Origin: Actinomycetota bacterium
GTDB lineage: Bacteria; Actinomycetota; Acidimicrobiia; Spongiisociales; UBA11373
Assembly: GCA_016870535.1 (NCBI GenBank)
Contig: VGBK01000006.1
Span: forward strand, 1 to 53,504
Length of the DNA stretch: 53,504 nucleotides
Direction: 5' to 3'
The first letter of the stretch is position 1; every line of letters begins with the position of its first letter. The position numbers and the translations under genes were made by a program. Shown piece by piece: positions 9,322 to 19,058 of this stretch. The notes beneath the pieces were generated by a model that saw only the letters and a program-made list of their open reading frames with translations, was not told the DNA's origin and searched no databases.

Positions 9322-11025
9322 GTGGCCGACCGCAACTACGGGTTCACCGTCCCCCTCGTACGGGCCCTCGCCGCCCTGGGGGTGGCCCACGCCGGCGTCA
9401 CTCCCGGCTCGCGCAGCACCCCCCTGGCCCTGGCGCTCGCCGCGGAGCCGGGGATCACCGACTGGCCCCACCACGACGAGCGCTCGTCGGCCTTCTTCGC
9501 GCTCGGGATCGCCCGAGCCACGCGGTTTCCGGCACTGGCGGTGTGCACCTCCGGCACGGCCGCCGCCGAGTTCCTCCCCGCCGCCGTCGAGGCCCGGCAC
9601 GGCCGGGTACCTCTCATCCTGATCACCGCCGATCGTCCCGACGACCTGCGGGGAGTGGGCGCACCCCAGACCATCGAGCAGGCCGGCCTCTTCGGCGCGG
9701 CGGCCAAGTGGTCCCACGACCTCGAGCCGCCCCCGCCGGGAGAGGCCGCTCCCGGCCTGGCCGCCGCCCTCGCCGCCCGCCTGGTGGCGACGTCTCTCGA
9801 GTCCCCGGCGGGGCCGGTGCACCTCAACCTGCGCCTGCGGGAGCCCCTGGTGCCCGACGGGCCCCTCCCGGTGGGCGCCGCCGAGCCGCCCGCAGTCCTG
9901 CCGCAGCGCTCGTCCCCCGACGCCGCGGCGATCTCCCGATTGGCGGCCGTCGTCTCGGGCCGTCGCGTCCTGCTGATCTGCGGGCCGCAGGACGACCCCG
10001 GACTCCCCGCCGCCGCCGCCGCCTGCGCCGCCGCCTGCGCCTGGCCTATCGCAGCCGATCCCCTCTCCGGGGCCCGAGCCGGGAGCCACGACCTCGGGCA
10101 CGTGATCGCCGCCGCCGATCCCCTGGCCGCGGCGGGATGGCTGCCGCGGGCTGCGCCGGAGGTGGTGCTGCGGGTGGGGGGCCTCCCCACCTCGAAGCCG
10201 CTGTGGCGATGGGCCGCCGACCACCCCGAGGTAACCCAGGTGCTGGTGGACCCGGCCGACTGGCGCGACCCCGGGGCCACCCTGGCCCTCATGGTGCGGG
10301 CCGACCCGGCGGCCACCCTGGAAGCCCTGGCCGCCGCCTCCCCCGAACCGGCACCGGGCACCTGGCTCGACGACTGGCGGCAGGCCGACCGGGCCGCCTC
10401 CGCCGCCATCGCCGCCACCCTCGACGAGGTTCCCTTCCCCAACGAACCCGACGTGGTGCGGGTGCTCGGGGAGGCTCTGCCCGCCGGGGCGCTGCTCGCG
10501 GTGGCCTCCTCGATGCCCGTCCGCGACGTCGACGCCTTCTTCCCCGCCCGCGCCGCGCCGGTGCGCTTCATCGCCAACCGCGGCGCGTCGGGCATCGACG
10601 GCTTCCTCTCCACCGGGCTCGGGGCGGCCGCCGTCGCCGGCGCACCGGCCTGCCTGCTGTCGGGCGACCTCTCGGCCCTGCACGACCTCACCGCCCTGCA
10701 CACCGCCGCCCGCCTCGGCATCGCCGCCAACATCGTGGTGGTGCACAACGACGGCGGGGGCATCTTCCACTTCCTGCCCCAGGCCGCTTTGGCGGCGCAC
10801 TTCGAGCGCCATTGGGGCACCCCGCACGGGCTGGACTTCGTGGCGGCGGCGGGCGCCCTGGGAGTGGAGGCGGACCGGGTGGAGCGCCGGGCCGACCTGG
10901 CGGCAGCGGTGGCCTCCGCCCCGGCCGCCCCCCGCCTCCTCGAGGTGCGCACGGACCGCGCCGCCAATGCCGCCCTGCACCGGCAGGTGCACCGGGCCGT
11001 CGCCGACGCGCTGGCCGCGCTCTGA
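9322..11025 (+). CDS. menD: 2-succinyl-5-enolpyruvyl-6-hydroxy-3-cyclohexene-1-carboxylate synthase
   Basis: GVTPGSRSTPLALALA, HHDERSSAFFALGIARAT, LITADRPDDLRGVGAPQTIEQ, NDGGGIFHFLPQA; ThDP enzyme, MenD type. Confidence 0.95.
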   Translation: MADRNYGFTVPLVRALAALGVAHAGVTPGSRSTPLALALAAEPGITDWPHHDERSSAFFALGIARATRFPALAVCTSGTAAAEFLPAAVEARHGRVPLILITADRPDDLRGVGAPQTIEQAGLFGAAAKWSHDLEPPPPGEAAPGLAAALAARLVATSLESPAGPVHLNLRLREPLVPDGPLPVGAAEPPAVLPQRSSPDAAAISRLAAVVSGRRVLLICGPQDDPGLPAAAAACAAACAWPIAADPLSGARAGSHDLGHVIAAADPLAAAGWLPRAAPEVVLRVGGLPTSKPLWRWAADHPEVTQVLVDPADWRDPGATLALMVRADPAATLEALAAASPEPAPGTWLDDWRQADRAASAAIAATLDEVPFPNEPDVVRVLGEALPAGALLAVASSMPVRDVDAFFPARAAPVRFIANRGASGIDGFLSTGLGAAAVAGAPACLLSGDLSALHDLTALHTAARLGIAANIVVVHNDGGGIFHFLPQAALAAHFERHWGTPHGLDFVAAAGALGVEADRVERRADLAAAVASAPAAPRLLEVRTDRAANAALHRQVHRAVADALAAL

Positions 11026-11028
11026 GGC

Positions 11029-12330
11029 TCAGACGGTATCGAAGAGGCCGAGCGTCGCCCCGAGCTTGAGGTCGGTCTCTGCTGCCTCGGCGGCGGGGTC
11101 GGACCCGGCCACGATGCCGGCCCCGGCGTAGAGCACCCCCTCGCCGCCGCGCAACAGCGCGCCCCGCAGCGTCACCGCTACTTCCCCGTCGCCGTCGGCG
11201 TCGGCCCAGCCGATCCCGCCGGCGTACCAGCCCCGGTCGATTCCCTCCACGGCGGCGATGGCCTCCAGCGCCGCCGCGCGCGGCACCCCGCCCACCGCCG
11301 GGGTGGGGTGGAGGGCCTCCACCAGAGCCAGCAGGCGGGCCTCGGTCGACCCGGTGATCGGAGTCGCCAGGTGCTGCACCCCGGGCAGGCGGTCGATCAC
11401 CGGACCGGGGGGCACCTCCAAGGCGGTGGTGAGAGGGCGCAGTGCCGTCACCACCTGCTCGACCACGAAGGCGTGCTCGGCGACCTCCTTGGGGCTCGCC
11501 AGCAGGGCCTCCCCCAGGCGGCGGTCGGCCTCCGGTTCGGTCCCCCGACGCGCCGAGCCGGCCAGGGGGCGGCAGGTCAACCGCGCCCCGCAGCGCGCCA
11601 CCAGCAGTTCCGGGCTGGCCCCCACCAGGGCGGCAGCGCCCGCTTGCCACCCGTAGGCGTACGCCGACGGGAAGCGCTCACCCAGCAGCGCCACGAGGTC
11701 GAAGGCGTCGGGCGGCGGCTCGAAGCCCACCCGCAGCGTGCGGGCCAGCACCACCTTCGATAGGCCCCCCACCCCGAGGCCGGCCACTACGGCACCCACC
11801 CGCTCCCGCCACTCCCCGGCCGGGGGCACCTCACGCCCGGCCGCCACCGCCGGCGCCGCCGGCGGCCCGGGAGGCGCCAGAGTGGCCGCGGCGGCCAGGA
11901 CCGCGCCCGGGGCGGCTCCCGGCGGCACCGCCACGATCAGGCGAGACCGGCCGTGGGCGCGGACCGCCCCGATCTGAGGGAGGAGAGCCGCCGCCGCGGG
12001 GAAGCCCTCCCAGTCGGCCGATGTCGGGGCGCCGGGATCGAAGGAGAAGCCGATGAAGGCCGGCACCCCCGGCGGCAGCGCCGCCAGCGCCGCGTCGAGG
12101 GCGCCGAACCGCCCCGGCCCCTGGGCGGCGGCCCACCGGGCGGTGCCCAGCCCGGCGAAGGCCGCTCCTCCCGGAGAGGAGAAGAAGGCGGCGGCGGCGA
12201 AGGCCCCGGCCCCGGCGCGCACCAGATCCAGGGGATCGAGATCGGCCTCCACCGCGGCCACCCGCAACCCCTCGGGCGCCTCTCGCAGCCGGGCCGCCGC
12301 TTCCGCCAGGGCGGCGCGAGGGATCAGCAC
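11029..12330 (-). CDS. menF: Isochorismate synthase (chorismate-binding enzyme)
   Basis: TCRPLAGSARRGTEPEADRRLGEALLASPKEVAEHAFVVEQV, LHPTPAVGGVPR, GWYAGGIGW. Confidence 0.9.
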   Translation of the reverse strand: MLIPRAALAEAAARLREAPEGLRVAAVEADLDPLDLVRAGAGAFAAAAFFSSPGGAAFAGLGTARWAAAQGPGRFGALDAALAALPPGVPAFIGFSFDPGAPTSADWEGFPAAAALLPQIGAVRAHGRSRLIVAVPPGAAPGAVLAAAATLAPPGPPAAPAVAAGREVPPAGEWRERVGAVVAGLGVGGLSKVVLARTLRVGFEPPPDAFDLVALLGERFPSAYAYGWQAGAAALVGASPELLVARCGARLTCRPLAGSARRGTEPEADRRLGEALLASPKEVAEHAFVVEQVVTALRPLTTALEVPPGPVIDRLPGVQHLATPITGSTEARLLALVEALHPTPAVGGVPRAAALEAIAAVEGIDRGWYAGGIGWADADGDGEVAVTLRGALLRGGEGVLYAGAGIVAGSDPAAEAAETDLKLGATLGLFDTV

Positions 12331-13172
12331 GACGCGGCGATGCTACCCGGAGCGGCCTCTCCCTCCCCACCGGCGAGGGACGCGGCCAGGGCGGCCAGCG
12401 CCTCGGGCCGCTCCATCGGCAGGAAATGGCCCGCGTCCGGCACCACCTCCAGGCGGGCACCCCCAAAACGGTCGCTCATGGCGGCCATGAGAGACGCCGG
12501 GTGGCTGGTGGACTCGGCCCCGGCGGCGAGCACCACCGGGCAGGAGATCTCATGCAAGCGCTCCCAGGCCCCGTGAGCCGTCGCCCCGCGGTAGAACTCG
12601 CCCTCCACCTCGGGGGTGCACTTCAACGTCCACCGCTCCCCCTCGGCGCGGAACCCGTGGGCGACGTAGAGGGCCAGGGCTCGCTCGGTCCAGCCCCGAA
12701 AGGCCCCCCGGCCGCGCAGCGTCGCCGCCGCCTCCTGCGGCGAGGCGAAGGCCCGGCGCCTGCGGAGCGCCGCCCGGGTCATGGGGTTGTCCTCCAGGCG
12801 CGCCGGCGGCACCGGGAACACGATGGGTTCGACCAGCAGCAGCGAGGCGAACGTGCCGGGGCACAGGAGTTCGGCCAGCACCAGGGCGGTGGCGCCCGAG
12901 GAGTGCCCCATCCCCGCGGGGCGCTCCAGGCCGCAGGCGCGCACCACCGCCAGCAGGTCCCTCCCGAGGTCCCACCAGTCGAAAGGGGTCGGCGGCACCG
13001 ACGAGTCCCCATGGCCCCGCTGGTCCGGGGCCACCACGGGGCGGGGCGGCAGCAGGTCGAGCACCGGCTCCCACAACTCCTTGCAGAACCCGGTGGCGTG
13101 CACTGCCAGCAAAGGGAGGCCCGGGCCCTCGCGCCCCGCCAGGGCGATCCCCTCCCCGTCCGGCGTGATCAC
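12324..13172 (-). CDS. Alpha/beta hydrolase (possibly MenH-like)
   Basis: LLAVHATGFCKELWEP, PDQRGHGDS, GMGHSSGAT nucleophile elbow, VPDAGHFLPMERPE; overlaps the menF start by 7 bp. Confidence 0.8.
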   Translation of the reverse strand: MITPDGEGIALAGREGPGLPLLAVHATGFCKELWEPVLDLLPPRPVVAPDQRGHGDSSVPPTPFDWWDLGRDLLAVVRACGLERPAGMGHSSGATALVLAELLCPGTFASLLLVEPIVFPVPPARLEDNPMTRAALRRRRAFASPQEAAATLRGRGAFRGWTERALALYVAHGFRAEGERWTLKCTPEVEGEFYRGATAHGAWERLHEISCPVVLAAGAESTSHPASLMAAMSDRFGGARLEVVPDAGHFLPMERPEALAALAASLAGGEGEAAPGSIAASC

Positions 13173-13176
13173 CCGC

Positions 13177-13854
13177 TCACGGAAGCGGATGGTGACGCTC
13201 CAGCTTGCGGTCGTCCACCTGGTAGCGCAGCCGGCTCTCGACCCGCACCACCCCGGCGATGCGCTGGGCCAGCTCCTCGAGGAGGTGGACCTCGGTGCGG
13301 TTCTCCAGTTCGCCCTCCAGAGTCACCACCCCGTCGGCCACCGACACCCGCACCGTGTCGGGGTCGAGGAACAGGAGCCGGCGGATGACGTCCTCGCGCA
13401 CTTCGTCCTCGATGACGTCGTCGGGCTTGGTGAAGGCCCCCACCACATCGGCCCGGCTCACGATGCCCACCAGCTCGCCTTCGAGGTCCACCACCGGGAG
13501 ACGCTTGACGTTGCGCCGGCCCATGACCCGGGCGGCTTCCCCGACGGTGGCCTCCGGGGTGATGGTGACCACGCTGCGGGTCATCACCTCCGCCACCGTC
13601 GCGGCACCCACCGCCTGCAGTTCGCCCTCGCCGAAGACCGCGTCCAGCAGGCTCACCCCGTGAGGCCGGTCGCGTCCCGCCTCCTGGCGGATGAAGTCGC
13701 CCTCGCTGACGATCCCGATGAGCCGCCCCCCGCCGTCCACCACCGGCAGGCCGCTCACCCGATGGCCCACCATGAGGCGCGCCGCTTCCTTCAACGAGGT
13801 CTCGCCGGTCACCTTGACCGGGTCGGTGGTCATGATGTCGCGCACCTTCATCAC
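13177..13854 (-). CDS. CBS-pair plus BON domain protein
   Basis: MMKVRDIMTTDPVKVTGETSLKEAARLM..SGLPVVD..GRLIGIVSEGD, second CBS repeat, C-terminal BON-like VRVSVADGVVTLEGELEN. Confidence 0.9.
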   Translation of the reverse strand: MMKVRDIMTTDPVKVTGETSLKEAARLMVGHRVSGLPVVDGGGRLIGIVSEGDFIRQEAGRDRPHGVSLLDAVFGEGELQAVGAATVAEVMTRSVVTITPEATVGEAARVMGRRNVKRLPVVDLEGELVGIVSRADVVGAFTKPDDVIEDEVREDVIRRLLFLDPDTVRVSVADGVVTLEGELENRTEVHLLEELAQRIAGVVRVESRLRYQVDDRKLERHHPLP

Positions 13855-13902
13855 GGCCGGCCTCCTCCCTCCGGCTCTACCGCCGGGGCCGCCGGCCCGG
13901 CT

Positions 13903-14580
13903 TCACTGCGGCCACTGCTCCGGCGGGTACTTGTGCTCTCGCTGGGCGGCGAGCCGGGCGGCGTAAGCGGCGGCCTCGCTGCGCCGGCCCATGTCCAGCT
14001 TGGCCAGTACGTTAGACACGTAGTTCTTCACCGTCTTCTCGGCGAGGAACATCCGCTCGGCGATCTGGCGGTTGGTGAGGCCCTCGGCGATCAACTCCAG
14101 GATGCGGCGCTCCTGCTTGGAGAGCCTCGCCAGCAACGGGTCGTCGGCCTCCTCGCCCCGGATGCGCCGGAACACGCGGGCGGTCATCTCGGGGTCCAGC
14201 AGCGACTCCCCCCGGCCCACCCGCCGCACGCTGTCCACCAGGTCGGTGCCCCGGATCTGCTTCAGGACGTACCCCGATGCCCCCGCCATTATCGAGGAGA
14301 AGAGAGCTTCGTCGTCGGCGAAGGAGGTGAGCATCAGCACCCGCACCTGCGGCCAGCGGGCCCGGATCTCACGGCAGGCCTCGATGCCGCTGCCGTCGGG
14401 GAGGCGCACGTCGAGTACCACCACGTCGGGGCTGTCGTAGCCCACCCGGCGCACCGCCTCGGCCACCGTGCCCGCCTCTCCCACCACCTCCAGATCGCGC
14501 TCGGCGTCGAGCAGGGCCTTGAGCCCCTCCCGCACGACCTCGTGGTCGTCGACCAGTTCGATGCGCAGCACCCCCGCCAT
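13903..14580 (-). CDS. NarL/DosR-type response regulator
   Basis: IELVDDHEVVREGLKALL, phospho-acceptor VVLDVRLPDGSG, C-terminal LuxR-type HTH LSKQERRILELIAEGLTNRQIAERMFLAEKTVKNYVSNVLAKL. Confidence 0.92.
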   Translation of the reverse strand: MAGVLRIELVDDHEVVREGLKALLDAERDLEVVGEAGTVAEAVRRVGYDSPDVVVLDVRLPDGSGIEACREIRARWPQVRVLMLTSFADDEALFSSIMAGASGYVLKQIRGTDLVDSVRRVGRGESLLDPEMTARVFRRIRGEEADDPLLARLSKQERRILELIAEGLTNRQIAERMFLAEKTVKNYVSNVLAKLDMGRRSEAAAYAARLAAQREHKYPPEQWPQ

Positions 14581-14645
14581 GAGGGCACAGTACCGGCCGG
14601 CCCGGGGAAGCCGCATCCGGCCCATCGTCCCCGCCGCCAGGCCGA

Positions 14646-14661
14646 AGGTCACAAGTAACCT
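14646..14661. promoter_or_regulatory. Imperfect palindrome overlapping candidate -10 of the histidine kinase gene
   Basis: AGGTCACAAGTAACCT: 6 of 8 symmetric base pairs; TAACCT at 14656-14661 is 6 nt before GTG 14668. Confidence 0.4.
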
Positions 14662-14667
14662 GTGCTC

Positions 14668-15786
<1,119 letters not shown>

Positions 15787-15796
15787 GGTTTCTCGC

Positions 15797-18484
15797 CTAC
15801 CGCGGCATCTCGACCGCGGCCTGAGCCGCCGCCAGCCGGGCGATGGGCACCCGGAACGGCGAGCAGGATACGTAGTCCAGGCCCAGTTCGTGGCAGAGGT
15901 AGATGGACTTCGGGTCGCCGCCGTGCTCGCCGCAGATGCCCACTTCCAGGTCGGGCCGGGTGGCCCGGCCTCCTTCGACGGCGAGGCGCATGATCCGGCC
16001 CACCCCGTTGCGGTCGATGGTGGCGAAGGGGTTGTCTTCCAGGATCCCCTCCTCCAGGTAGCGCATCAGGAAGCCGGCCTCGGCGTCGTCGCGGCTGATG
16101 CCGAAGGTGGTCTGGGTGAGGTCGTTGGTGCCGAACGAGAAGAACTCGGCGTACGCCGCGATCTCCGCGGCGGTGAGCGCCGCCCGGGGGATCTCGATCA
16201 TGGTGCCGAACATGTAGTCGACTTCGACTCCCTGCTCCGCCATGACCTGGCGCGCCTCGGCCTCGAGCACCTCCCGCTGGCGCTTCAACTCGTTGACGTG
16301 GCTGGTGAGGGGGATCATCACCTCGGGGTGGACCTCCACCCCGTCCCGCGCCACCGCACAGGCGGCCTCGAAGACCGCCCGCACCTGCATGCGGGTCAGT
16401 TCGGGAAGCACGATCCCCAGGCGAACCCCGCGGGTGCCCAGCATGGGGTTGGCCTCGTGGAGGGCTTCCACCCGGGCCAGCACCCCCTCGACCTCGGCGA
16501 TCTCCGCCGCCACCTTGCCGCCCTTGGCCTCCTCGACCTTCAGGTCGATCAATCGCTTGGTGAGGTCGGCCGCCGACGGCAGGAACTCGTGCAGCGGCGG
16601 GTCGATGAGGCGGATGATCACCGGCAGGCCGTCCATAGCCCGGAACAGCCCGGCGAAGTCGTCCCGCTGGAAGGGCAGCAGCCCGGCCAGGGCCGCGGCC
16701 CGCTCCCCGGGGTCGGTGGTCATGATCATCTGCTGCACCAGCGGCAGGCGCTCGGTCTCGAAGAACATGTGCTCGGTGCGCGTCAGGCCGATCCCCTCCG
16801 CCCCGTAGCGGCGGGCCCGCTCGGCGTCGACCGGGTAGTCGGCGTTGGCCCGCACCCGCAGGGTGCGCAGTTCGTCCGCCCAGGACAGCAGCTTCATGAG
16901 CCAGGGATCCGAGATGTCGGGGACCACCGTGTCCAGGCGGCCCAGGTAGACCGTCCCGCTGCTGCCGTCGATGGAGATCCAGCCCCCTTCGGCGACGGTC
17001 TGCCCCGCCACCGTCATGGTGCGGGCGCTCATGTCGATGTCCAGTTCGGCCACCCCGACCACCGCCGGCTTCCCGAACTGGCGGGCGACCAGAGCGGCGT
17101 GGCTGGTGCGACCGCCCCGGCTGGTGAGGATGCCCTCGGCGGCCAGCATGCCGTGGACGTCGTCGGGCTTGGTCTCGGGCCGCACCATGATCGTCGGCCG
17201 GCCCTCCTCCTTGGCCCAGCGCTCCGCCAGGTCGGCGTCGAAGGCGGCCACTCCCACCGCCGCCCCCGGCGACACGTTGAGGCCGGTGGCCAGGCGCACC
17301 GCCCCGGCCAGCGACTCCCGAGCGAACTGGGGATGGAGGAAGAAGTCGACCTGGTCGGGCTTCACCCGCATCACCGCCTCTTCGCGGCTGATGAGGCCCT
17401 CGTCGGCGAGGTCGGCGGCGATGCGCACCGCCGCCTGGGCGGTGCGCTTGCCGCTGCGCGTCTGCAGGATCCAGAGCTTGCCCCGCTCCACGGTGAACTC
17501 CATGTCCTGCATGTCGCGGTAGTGGCGCTCCAGGCGGGCGGCGATGGCGGCGAACTGGTCGTACATCTCGGGCAGGTCCTCGGCCAACTCCTCGAGGGGC
17601 TTGGTGGCCCGGATGCCGGCGACCACGTCCTCGCCCTGGGCATTGATCAGGTAGTCCCCCTCGATCCTCGGCTCGCCGGTCGTGGCGTTGCGCGACATGG
17701 CGACGCCGGTGGCGCAATCGGCCCCCATGTTGCCGAAGACCATCGTCTGGATGTTCACCGCGGTGCCCAGGTCGTGGGCGATGCCCGAGGCGTTGCGGTA
17801 GTCGATGGCTCGCTTGCCGTTCCACGACTTGAAAACCGCCTCGGTCGCCAGGCGCAGCTGCTCCTTGGGATCGGAGGGGAAGCCCGGGGCCAGCGACCGG
17901 AACTCGGCGACGATGTCCTTCAACCGCCCGGCGGGCAGCTCGGAGTCGGTGGCCACCCCGGCCTGGTGGCGGTGGCGCTCTAGAACCTCCTCGAAGACCT
18001 CGTCGGGCCGGCCGAGCACCACCGAGCCGAACATCTGCACCAGGCGGCGGTAGGAGTCGTACACGAAGCGCTCGTCGCCGGTGAGGCGAACCAGGCCGGC
18101 GGCCACTTCGTCGTTCATTCCGATGTTGAGGACGGTGTCCATCATCCCCGGCATGGAGAACTTGGCCCCGGAGCGGCAGGAAACCAGCAGCGGGTTCTCG
18201 GGATCACCGAAGCGCTTGCCGGTGGCCTCCTCCACCCGCTGCAGGGCCTCCCCGATCTGCTCCCAGCAGCCTGCGGGGAAGGCCGCGCCGCCGGCCAGGT
18301 AGGCGAGGCAGGCCGCGGTGGTCACCGTGTAGCCGGGGGGCACCGGGACCCCGAGGCGGGTCATGTCGCCCAGGTTGGCCCCCTTGCCGCCCAACAGGGC
18401 GCGCACCCCTTCCCAATCCCCGCCGACGAGCCTCTCGGCGTCGGCGACCTCATCGAACCCGTATACCCACTTGGTTTCGGACAT
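15797..18484 (-). CDS. ppdK: Pyruvate, phosphate dikinase
   Basis: GGKGANLGDMTRLGVPVPPGYTVTT, phosphohistidine region GILTSRGGRTSHAALVARQFGKPAVVG, GIGLTRTEHMFF, SFGTNDLTQTTFG. Confidence 0.95.
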   Translation of the reverse strand: MSETKWVYGFDEVADAERLVGGDWEGVRALLGGKGANLGDMTRLGVPVPPGYTVTTAACLAYLAGGAAFPAGCWEQIGEALQRVEEATGKRFGDPENPLLVSCRSGAKFSMPGMMDTVLNIGMNDEVAAGLVRLTGDERFVYDSYRRLVQMFGSVVLGRPDEVFEEVLERHRHQAGVATDSELPAGRLKDIVAEFRSLAPGFPSDPKEQLRLATEAVFKSWNGKRAIDYRNASGIAHDLGTAVNIQTMVFGNMGADCATGVAMSRNATTGEPRIEGDYLINAQGEDVVAGIRATKPLEELAEDLPEMYDQFAAIAARLERHYRDMQDMEFTVERGKLWILQTRSGKRTAQAAVRIAADLADEGLISREEAVMRVKPDQVDFFLHPQFARESLAGAVRLATGLNVSPGAAVGVAAFDADLAERWAKEEGRPTIMVRPETKPDDVHGMLAAEGILTSRGGRTSHAALVARQFGKPAVVGVAELDIDMSARTMTVAGQTVAEGGWISIDGSSGTVYLGRLDTVVPDISDPWLMKLLSWADELRTLRVRANADYPVDAERARRYGAEGIGLTRTEHMFFETERLPLVQQMIMTTDPGERAAALAGLLPFQRDDFAGLFRAMDGLPVIIRLIDPPLHEFLPSAADLTKRLIDLKVEEAKGGKVAAEIAEVEGVLARVEALHEANPMLGTRGVRLGIVLPELTRMQVRAVFEAACAVARDGVEVHPEVMIPLTSHVNELKRQREVLEAEARQVMAEQGVEVDYMFGTMIEIPRAALTAAEIAAYAEFFSFGTNDLTQTTFGISRDDAEAGFLMRYLEEGILEDNPFATIDRNGVGRIMRLAVEGGRATRPDLEVGICGEHGGDPKSIYLCHELGLDYVSCSPFRVPIARLAAAQAAVEMPR

Positions 18485-18599
18485 GGAACGAGACTCCCTG
18501 GGTCGTCTGAACGGGCCGCATGGTAGGGGCGCCGGGGATGCTCCCCACCCGCCGCCCGTCCCGTAGGGCATACTGGGAGCCCCAAGACGAGGCGGCACG

Positions 18600-19052
18600 A
18601 TGATCGAACTGACCCCCGATGAGTGCGGGGAGATCCTGGAGCAGGGGCGGGTGGCGCACATCGCCCAGGTCGACCACGGCGAGCCCTACGTGACCCCGAT
18701 GTCGTTCGTCATGCTGCACGGCGATCTCGTCTTCCGCACCGGGCCCGGACGGCGGCTGGAGGCCCTGCGCCACGACCCGCGAGTCTGCGTCGAGGTGAGC
18801 CGGCCCCGAGAAGACACCGGCTGGGAGAGCGTGCTCTTCTGGGGGCGGGCCCGTCTGGTGACCGACGCCCACCTCGAGGAAGAGGCCGTCGCCGCCCTCC
18901 TCGCCAAGTACCACACCGAGTCGGCTCTCGGCTTCTCGGAGCCTGCGGTGTACCCCGAGGAGCGCCCGGTGGTCGCCGTCACACCGGAACTGGTGACCGG
19001 ACGCGCCTCGGGCCACGGCATCTCGGCCGTCACCCGGCCCGGGCGCCTGTAG
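18600..19052 (+). CDS. Pyridoxamine 5'-phosphate oxidase-like FMN split-barrel protein
   Basis: MIELTPDECGEILEQGRVAHIAQVDHGEPYVTPMSFVMLHGDLVFRTGPGRRLEALRHDPRVCVEV. Confidence 0.8.
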   Translation: MIELTPDECGEILEQGRVAHIAQVDHGEPYVTPMSFVMLHGDLVFRTGPGRRLEALRHDPRVCVEVSRPREDTGWESVLFWGRARLVTDAHLEEEAVAALLAKYHTESALGFSEPAVYPEERPVVAVTPELVTGRASGHGISAVTRPGRL

Positions 19053-19058
19053 CCCCGC

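Noticed and set aside
15890-17983. 697-aa plus-strand ORF opposite PPDK
   Set aside because: Antisense to a confident ppdK; low-complexity His/Gly/Arg/Pro-rich translation typical of spurious high-GC ORFs.
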